Assembly (NCBI GenBank): GCA_025267735.1
Contig: CM046295.1
Coordinates: 20,430,938 to 20,494,937 of the forward strand
Source: Mactra quadrangularis
Lineage: Eukaryota > Mollusca > Bivalvia > Venerida > Mactridae
Direction of reading: 5' to 3'
DNA: 64,000 nucleotides
The notes below the pieces were generated by a model. That model searched no databases, had not been told where the DNA came from, and was given only the letters and a program-made list of their open reading frames with translations. Below are positions 56,827 to 64,000 of this stretch, one piece after another (position 1 is the stretch's first letter; each line of letters begins with the position of its first letter). The translations under genes were made by a program, and so were the position numbers.

Positions 56827-59800
56827 ATGGGTTGGATACATGTTTTAATATTTTCGGCGACTGTGATATCATCGCATGCCCAGGGTAAGATTTATCGGCT
56901 GGCATCGGCCAATATGCTTAATTTGATTCCATAGTATACGACAAATCACGAATTTGACAAAAAAATATTGAACTGAAATATCATGTACAGCTTATGTTCA
57001 TAACGAAATATCTTTATGTTAAGTATTTTTTAATCGGATGAAATCGGCAGTAACGCTTCCTTTCTGTCCGAAAAATGGGAATAAATGAAATCAAACATTG
57101 AAACTCCCATTGACTTGTCATCGTGTTTCAAAATATTTTTGAAAATTTTAAGATTCATTTTTAGTTGATTGCTGTGTAGCAGTTTTTTGTCACTTTCTCA
57201 AACCACAAGAATCAAAATACAGGTTCTAAAAAATTCGTGGACAAAAATGAGAAAAACTGATCATGCATACTGCATCTAACGTATATATTTTGACCATATT
57301 ATATTTTTTTACATTATTTTATAATTGCTGTGGTAACGGAAATAATTTTACCCATACACATTATTACATTTTATATTAATTACATTTTGTACAGAAAATG
57401 TTCGGGTCCGAACGATTATTTCGTATAAACTATGCTATTCGATATTTCCGACTTCGGATAATGGAGATTTAATATAACATCGTATATTACTAACAAGCAT
57501 TGTAAAAATACCAGCTGATACGTAATTAAAATAGGGAAAAGATTAAAAAATGGAATTTTGCGAAATTGGAAAAAAATAATTTTAGTTGCTATGGAAATTA
57601 TTTTTTTATTTTATAATTTCAGATCAACAGTGTGAGTCCCAGGCTGACCTATATTTTGTTATCGATGGTTCCGACAGTTTGTCCGATGAGGATTTCGCTA
57701 AAAGTAAAAATTTCGTCGTAGATGTAAGTATTATATTTAATGATTTTCACATTTGTTGGTGTGCACCCGACAACAGAGGGGTGATGTTTTCGCGAATCGG
57801 CGGATTTCCGCGTCTCCAGAGACTTTTTTCGAAAATCCGCGAAAAAAGTCGGACAAAAACACTCAACACTGCTGCCTTTAATGATAAATATGCCTAACAA
57901 ATATTTAAAGTTTTAAATCTTACATTTTTATTCGGGGATATCACATTTACATTTTGTTTCGCAAAATACCAAATAAATGGTTATCATACCGATAAAATGA
58001 AGTCATCTATATATCATACAAAAAAGTTATATTGAATCGGCAATTTCTTGATTTAAAATCGAAATATTTTCATTTAATATCTGCTATTTTCTTACGTGGT
58101 ATTATTCTTTAAGGGTTTACACAAAATATCATGTTTACTTTTTATACAGAAATCTCAGTGATTTCGTTTGAAAAAAAAAATGTTTTTTTTTTGGTGAAAA
58201 ATCTTCAGTCAATAGCGTTAGGATGTCGCTACCTTGTACTTGGTGCCAAAAAGCGATATTCTGTGGAACGATGTATATATAATAGATGACTTATTACTGT
58301 ATATATCTATTATATAAATCAGTTGGTGACGTGCAAACATCTGGTCGGTACTTTATTTAAAACGCGAAAAATGATTTTAATAAAGACCTTCTTATTATTT
58401 TTTCTCTACTAACACGCTAAGTTTAAAATTGACGCCCAAACCATTTTCAGGTCCTCAAAGCATTTAATGTACAGAGTGGGGCCATACACGTGGGAGCTAA
58501 CGTGTTCGGTACTGACGTCACAGATCGTATACAACTTCATGGACCCTCAAAGATCATGTATGCACTATTTGAGAGGCGGATACAGACATTGTCAAGATTC
58601 AGATCTGGTACAGCTACATACAAAGCCCTGGCCGAGATGAGAGAGGAGTTCCGACTGAGAGGTAACGATTTTAAACTTTTTTCTTAAAAAAGGGTTAACT
58701 TTAAGGCCAACAATTTGAAAACTCGTTGGAATTATGAAACAAGGTATGACATTTATTTTTTTCACTCGGTAAGGAATAGTTCAAGGATCCATTCAATCAT
58801 TCGGTATATAGTGTGGCCACAAGTGAAGAAAGTACGTAAACTCTGGAACTTGACAAGTTTCATTTCTTGATCAACTGCGTCTATGAAATCAAATTTATGT
58901 TGTTGTTTTTCAACCGCAGAGGGTTTGTTTTGGTATAATATGACAGTTTTGCTTATGTATCTGTACACTGCATAGATAACATAGTACATGTAATTGTGTT
59001 TCAGGTAGAGACGGTGTCACCAAAATCGGAATTGTCATCACTGACGGTAAATCTATTAATTCAACAGCTACATATTTACAAGCTTCTCAAGCTAAGTCAG
59101 AGGATATCAACATGATTGCCATTGGTGTCGGCGATGGTATATTCAGGTAAAATAATATTATTGATTTTTGGCGGGTCCAGCAAATTATGGGCGGGATTAA
59201 ACTGTTTTAATGGGCGGTTCAAAATTAAATCAAGTTTAATGTGATGATATCAACCTGATTGCCATTAGTGTCGGGCGATGGTATATTAAGGTAGCATAGT
59301 GGTATTGATTTGTGGACGGGTTCTAAAAAATATAGGCGGGATTTAATTGTTAAATGGGCGGTTTCTTACGTTCCATTATTAAACCACACTAAAGTAAATC
59401 TGATGGTATCAACATGATTGCAATTGTCGGCAATGGTATATCTAGGTGACCTAAGTTATTTCATTTCCTCGTGGCCGTGGCCGGGGTCTAATAAATTATG
59501 GGCGGAATTAAATTGTTTAATGGGCGGTTCAAAATTAAATCAGGCTTAATGTGATGATATTAACGTGCAATCGGTGTTGGGAATGTTATATGTAGGTAAA
59601 ATGATATTATTGATTTGTGGGCGGGTCTATATAATTATAGGTGGGGCTATATTGTTTAAAGGGCAGTTCCTTACGTTTTAGGATTAAATCGCTCGGCAGT
59701 AAATCTGATGGCATCAATATAATTGCCATAAGTGTAGGAAATGGTATATTCATATAGGTTTTTATTGAGTTTAAGGCGGATTTAATAGTTTTGTGAGAGG

Positions 59801-62800
59801 GACATTTTATTAAATGGGCGGTTTATAACGTTTCATAAATAAATAGGGCGGTTAAATAAATATTATGGGCGGAACAATAATTTATTGTGCGATTCTAATG
59901 GTTCAAGAATTATGGGCGAGGTCATTGCTTTTTAGGGGTTTCTAATAGTATTATGCGCAGGGCAATTTTGATTCTGAGGTGGGATTATTGTTGCATAGAC
60001 GATATTTTACTAATGGCCTTCCTATTTATAACGGAGTAATTTCAATTTAATGGGTCGTTCAAATAGACTTGTCAGTTCATATCAGAAGTACGTTGACATT
60101 TAATGTTAATTTTGTGACCTTTATTTTCAGACCTGAGTTGATAAACATTGCAAGTTCTATAAATTCATTATTTGAGACCGAAGACATCCAAGACATTGAA
60201 GCAACGATACAAGATGCTATTAAAAGTTATATCTGTACCGGTATGTCTCCATTTTATTAATAGACGTTGCTTATTATATGAAATAATTTAATGAAAAATG
60301 AATTTTCTGCCAGTTAAGCGAAGCGCATTAGGCGGAAAATATTTTCCTTTGATATGTAAAGGTCTTTGATTGGTTGGTCAATTCAAAGTTGTTATGAAGA
60401 GTTTCAACCAATGAAACAGTGTGTTTCATTGCACAAGTTATCGTGCGATTTGGATGGTATTGAGAGGACATTCAGCTTTGGGTGGCTATACTGACTAGTC
60501 ACAAAATTTTGTATCAAATTTGGTTAAGAAACGTTTTTAAGAGTTAATATTTTATTTGAACGGATTACCAAATGTCTGATCATTGTAACTAAATATGTAT
60601 TTTAATACAAAATACACTATTGAATTGTATCGCCATGGAATTGTTAACTTACGCTAAACTTTGTCATATACATGTACATGTATGTTATTAGTATAGTCAC
60701 TTGCCCAAGTGCTAAAATACACGTTATACAAAAGTGTTGTTTTGTTTATAGATCATTATTCAATGATCTGGTGAGTTCAAAGGAAAAAAATGTTTGTTTA
60801 CATTTTGAAGATAATATGGTTATATGTAGCAAAGAATCATATTATTGGTAGACGAATCTTCCCATGGCTATTTATTTAATGGATGGTCGAGGTATTCAGA
60901 ATGAGAATACATTTGTTGTAGTGTATCGAGATACATGTATGTGATGAATACTCAGAATGGCTAAAAACTGGTTTTGGATGAAAGTCATTTATGCACATGT
61001 ACCCTGTTATTTGAACCATTTTTTTGTTTTCAGTAATAACTACTACGTCAACAACCACACAAGCCGTTCAAACCACCATACCAGTAGCCACTACAACAGA
61101 GCATGGTGATGTTGATGGTATTGGGTTTTTTTGTTTACATTTTCATTTTCATAATTTTGTTGGAAAGAAAGCCATCGAATGTTTTCACCTCTTGATATTG
61201 TTTAAACCAGTGCTCCTTTTCACAAAAAATCTTACGAAAAGAGTTATCGTAAGTCAGTTTCATATAATCAGCAGTTCAAAGTCAAATGGATAAAAAGCAT
61301 GAAACTATGATGCGTTATTCAAAAGGCATACAATAAGAATTAATAAGCCAAAAAGTAAGCGTATTATTAATGTTTTTGCCTTTGACTTACGAAGATTTTT
61401 TTTCGTAAGAATTTTTGTGAAAAGCACAACTGTTTATTTTAGCTAGATCGTAAAACAAGTTCTTACAACTTAAATCAAATACTTTCGAAATGCAGAAAAA
61501 TATGTAAATACTTTTAAAAGGGCAGTAACTCTATTAAACACATGAATCAAATCAAATTTGATAATTGGATTTATGTCCCTTATTAATGTTTTCTCTTACG
61601 GTCAATACTTGGATTTTTAATTGAAGGAAATTAATGATGAATACAATAGAATACACAAGGTATACATTCCCAAGGGCAGTAACTCTAGCTAACAATTGTT
61701 ATAAACAAAAGTAAAAATTGAATTGCCTCACTTGGATCTGTTTATCTGCAAAAAATATTCGTAACAACCTCGGCGATCTTCTACGAAGATAATATACTGC
61801 GTGTGTACGCGTAGAAGATCGCCGAGGTAGTTACGAATGTGAAAAAAATATGTAAGGTGTAACCGGCAATCTTTCCTTGAAATATGATTGATACCGTTCA
61901 AAGGGAAATTAATCTTACTTTACGGATGCTACAAAAATGAATTATCTCCCTTGGATCTATTTAAGATTTTAATGGTTAAGGTAGCGTGATTGAAGTTTGA
62001 TGCATCCGGTTACCTTACTCTGCATTACTATTGATACATATCTAGAGGAGGTAACTATTATTCTACCGTTGTCATGTATAAAAATAAAAGAGATAATTGT
62101 CTCCCCTGGATCTATTTTTAGATTTTGACTGTAAAGACTGCATGATTGATGACACGCATGGCTTCTGGAAACATCCACACAGTTGTGAAAAGTACATTGA
62201 GATTATCGCAGACACAGACGGCAATCGTCAGAATATAATCAGGAAATGCCAGGATGGAATGTTCTGGGACCAGTATCACTCCACGTGTCGTAGACCTGAA
62301 CAAGTCAAATGTGAAAATGGTAAGAATAACGTTACGGTTACGGGACAACTCATGCCGTAGACAACTCAACCCGTGGATAACTCAACCCAAAGTTGGGACA
62401 ACTCAATCTGTTAGTAGGGAATTGAGTTGTCTCGGGTTGAGTTGTCTTTGGATTGAGTTGTTCCGACCCTAACCTTACAGAACGTTACGTAACGTTCGGG
62501 GTAATTGAACAGGCTACTTATTTACTTCAATACTAGATGGGAGCCCGTGCAAGCACGGGCTTTAGGTAATGACAATAAAGGGAAATAACCGCTGCGGGGA
62601 TTTTGGTCTATTTTTAGTTTTATCTAGAACTATTTTTAGACACAAAAAACCCAATATTTTTGTTGATTTTTGGCAGTTTTTGCAAATATCAAGAGGCTTT
62701 GTCAAAAAAGAATTGTCAACTTGATATGCCTGCATGTATATAGGTGCTCCAGCGACAAACAAAAGATTTATTCAAAGCTGCGCAGTTTCTTCCACAAAAC

Positions 62801-64000
62801 AGGAAACTCGCAAATTTAATAATATAGATGGTAAATGTCACCGTAGTCAAAGGTATACAGTGGCCTCCTTGGAGCAGTAGGGTATGCGTAGGATTTAAAA
62901 TCTAGTGTTCCGAAAGACTCGTTGGTTTTAAAACCAAGTAGACAGGTTCAACTCTTTCGTAAAATGTCATTCGAACAACCTCGGCGATCATCTACGAAGA
63001 TATACGTAGAAGATCGCCGAGGTTGTTCCGAATGGTAAAATGTGTCCATAATGTGGACTTCCTCCATTAACTAGGGATATGGCGTAGTTGTCTACCGTGT
63101 GCAAGGGTAGAGTACTCGTTTTGTCTGGTTCCCAGTCGTAAGGGACAGATAATCCAGACTAAGTACTCGTTGTAGACGAGGGTCCAGAAAAGCTATATCA
63201 GGCACACTTGCTGTCGTTAAATAACCTAAAGCTGAACTGACACCGCGTTGAACGTACCAAAAAAAACCAAACACATAAGACATGTACATTACATTAATTT
63301 CAAGCTACTATTTTTTCAGACCCATGTTTGAATCGAAAACTCGTCTCCTACAATATCGAAGGGCTATGTAGCGGTTACATACTATGTGTTAAAAGAAGAA
63401 GTACTAGAGCCTGCTGTCCTGTGGCACAGAGATACATCGGTGGCATTGGCTGTGCTCCTGATCCAACTTGTAGTGACAGTTGCCATGGCGACGATAATCG
63501 TTTGGTTGATACTGAAGGTTAGTAAAAGCTTTATACACTTACAAAACATGTTATATATGTATTAATGGTACAAACCCACTCACCTTGCAATATGAGGTAC
63601 TTTCTTGAATAATTTATTCACTTGGTATTGATAAATTTAATTCAATTGTATTAGGAGCATTCATTTTCCCACTGATTTAAATACTGGATATAATTGATTG
63701 AGAAATACTGTAGTGAGAATTTTAACCATTTGGGTTAATCAATGCGCCTCTTACAGATGTATGAATTTTATCAGTATAAAAAGCTCGTTATAAGTTTGGA
63801 GTTAGCAACAGGGGAGCTGTAGGTCATTATAAATTTAAATCCGAAGTTCGAAAGTTTTAATTTTAAGCCATGTATCACGTGACCAAAATATTGTGTTTTT
63901 TTTCAGTTTGTGACAAAACGGCTCATCCTACGGACAATCGTTACTACATCCAGAACGAGGGTGAAGGCCACGCCCCTAAAACATTACCATGTGCACCGGG
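56827..64000 (+). CDS. Secreted VWA and chitin-binding protein, Pif/BMSP-like (5' part)
   Basis: Exons: 56827..56884, 57623..57723, 58451..58661, 59005..59146, 60131..60240, 61034..61117, 62122..62319, 63320..63517 and 63907..64000 or beyond. All have GT-AG borders and every join is in frame; 398 residues are visible and the gene runs off the window. Residues 1-19 form a signal peptide (MGWIHVLIFSATVISSHAQ). A von Willebrand A domain spans about 27-206 with an intact metal site: D34-x-S36-x-S38, T107/T109 and D137 (ITDG). C23 and C206 could pair. A Thr-rich linker (208-232) follows. Cys-rich modules of the peritrophin-A/CBM14 kind occupy 236-301 and 302-367, one per 198-nt exon, and a third begins at 368. 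Signal peptide, VWA and then chitin-binding modules is the order in the shell-matrix proteins Pif and BMSP. The role in shell or other chitin matrix is inferred; other VWA-CBM14 proteins are possible. Confidence 0.88.
59245..59760 (+). repeat. Decayed tandem copies of exon-4 end plus donor
   Basis: Intron 4 repeats the last 45 bp of exon 4 and the start of the intron. Blocks like GATATCAACATGATTGCCAT and then GATGGTATATTCAGGTA recur at about 59245, 59405, 59555 and 59710, 142-160 bp apart, each with GGGCGG-containing spacer. Three keep an AGGT at the donor position. None continues the reading frame intact. Confidence 0.85.
61209..61428. mobile_element. Paired-hairpin element R, copy 1
   Basis: The outer ends AGTGCTCCTTTTCACAAAAA and TTTTTGTGAAAAGCAC are inverted repeats. 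Just inside each lies its own hairpin, CTTACGAAAAGAGTTATCGTAAG (61230-61252) and CTTACGAAG...TTCGTAAG (61386-61409). The interior is noncoding, in intron 6 of the VWA gene. Confidence 0.75.
61717..62121 (+). repeat. Repeated acceptor-like blocks before exon 7
   Basis: The sequence at the real acceptor (CTCCCCTGGATCTATTTTTAG then ATTTTGAC) resembles earlier blocks at 61947 (CTCCCTTGGATCTATTTAAG then ATTTTAATG) and 61724 (CCTCACTTGGATCTGTTTATC). A GGAGGTAACT/CAGTAACTCT motif recurs between them. Confidence 0.55.
61763..61840. mobile_element. Hairpin element N, copy 1
   Basis: CAACCTCGGCGATCTTCTAC and its inverse GTAGAAGATCGCCGAGGTAG form arms of about 25 bp around a 25-bp loop. The tips read TTCGTAA and TTACGAA. 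Confidence 0.85.
62335..62475. mobile_element. Inverted repeat with ACAACTCAAC units
   Basis: GGTTACGGGACAACTCA at the left and TTGAGTTGTTCCGACCCTAACC at the right are inverted ends. ACAACTCAA or its inverse occurs seven times in between. It starts 16 bp after the exon-7 donor of the VWA gene. Confidence 0.7.
62528..62562. repeat. GCCCGTGCAAGCACGGGC hairpin
   Basis: A perfect 8-bp stem with a 2-base AA loop centre, within noncoding sequence of intron 7. No associated feature was recognised. Confidence 0.5.
62968..63036. mobile_element. Hairpin element N, copy 2
   Basis: CATTCGAACAACCTCGGCGA and the inverse TCGCCGAGGTTGTTCCGAATG form almost perfect arms with inner TCTACGAAGATATACGTAGA. Its tip CATTCGGAAC equals the tip of the much longer family H. 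Confidence 0.85.
63070..63275 (+). mobile_element. SINE family B-like copy
   Basis: The head is a poor tRNA relative (GATATGGCGTAGTTGTCTAC, then CTGGTTCCCAGTCG). The tail GAGGGTCCAGAAAAGCTATA, then TTAAATAACCTAAAGCTGA and poly-A, match family B. Confidence 0.55.
63655..63745. mobile_element. MITE family I, degraded copy
   Basis: CATTCATTTTCCCACTGATTTAAATAC-type left end and TAGTGAGAATTTTAACCATT right end; the inverted symmetry is partly lost. It sits in intron 8 of the VWA gene. Confidence 0.55.

Noticed and set aside
57649..57900. 83-residue minus-strand and 103-residue plus-strand open frames
   Set aside because: The minus frame is antisense to exon 2 of the VWA gene; the plus frame is exon 2 plus read-through into the intron after a consensus donor.
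63868..63880. Third CACGTG site (ATCACGTGAC)
   Set aside because: It is in an intron near the right edge, differs from the palindrome by one base, and has no nearby promoter.

Overview
This is a piece of an animal nuclear genome, most likely from a bivalve mollusc. It is AT-rich, its genes are small and split by introns with GT-AG borders, and it carries SINE-like and MITE-like repeats at very high density. The gene at the right edge has the domain order of the mollusc shell-matrix proteins Pif and BMSP. No operons, bacterial signals, viral genes or CRISPR arrays are seen. All five genes below were assembled by hand from splice sites, and every exon join keeps the reading frame.

Left to right: (1) 4281-8552, minus strand, a two-exon C2H2 zinc-finger protein with 13 fingers; its intron holds an 88-bp copy of the gene's own last-finger coding sequence next to a 40-bp minisatellite. 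(2) 13502-15518, minus strand, the complete four-exon small subunit of TFIIA (GTF2A2, 107 residues). (3) 17187-28147, plus strand, a three-exon LysM-domain protein of the LYSMD1/2 type (236 residues), divergent from GTF2A2; intron 1 carries a 2.5-kb inverted-repeat element packed with GTTGGCCCAAC motifs. (4) 28148-41256, a long gene-poor stretch of MITEs, SINEs, a 1.1-kb CTTAAG-rich inverted-repeat element and a 67-bp tandem array. (5) 41257-48333, minus strand, a four-exon A20/AN1 zinc-finger protein of the ZFAND5/6 type (192 residues), with a 19-bp minisatellite of about 1.1 kb in an intron and a probable noncoding first exon near 50.43-50.55 kb. (6) 50.6-56.3 kb, another gene-poor stretch with a large inverted repeat and a SINE with clear 12-bp target-site duplications. 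(7) 56827 to the window end, plus strand, the 5' part of a secreted VWA plus chitin-binding protein (at least 398 residues, continuing beyond the window).

The housekeeping genes (transcription factor subunit, LysM protein, ZFAND) do not form an obvious pathway. One shared feature is an identical GTCACGTGAC palindrome just upstream of the LYSMD start and at the expected ZFAND promoter, the form bound by TFEB/MITF-type bHLH-ZIP factors. The most unusual sequence structure is: the decayed tandem copies of an exon end plus its splice donor in an intron of the VWA/chitin-binding gene; the exon copy inside the zinc-finger gene; the two elements with long arrays of short subterminal motifs; and the paired-hairpin and simple-hairpin element families.
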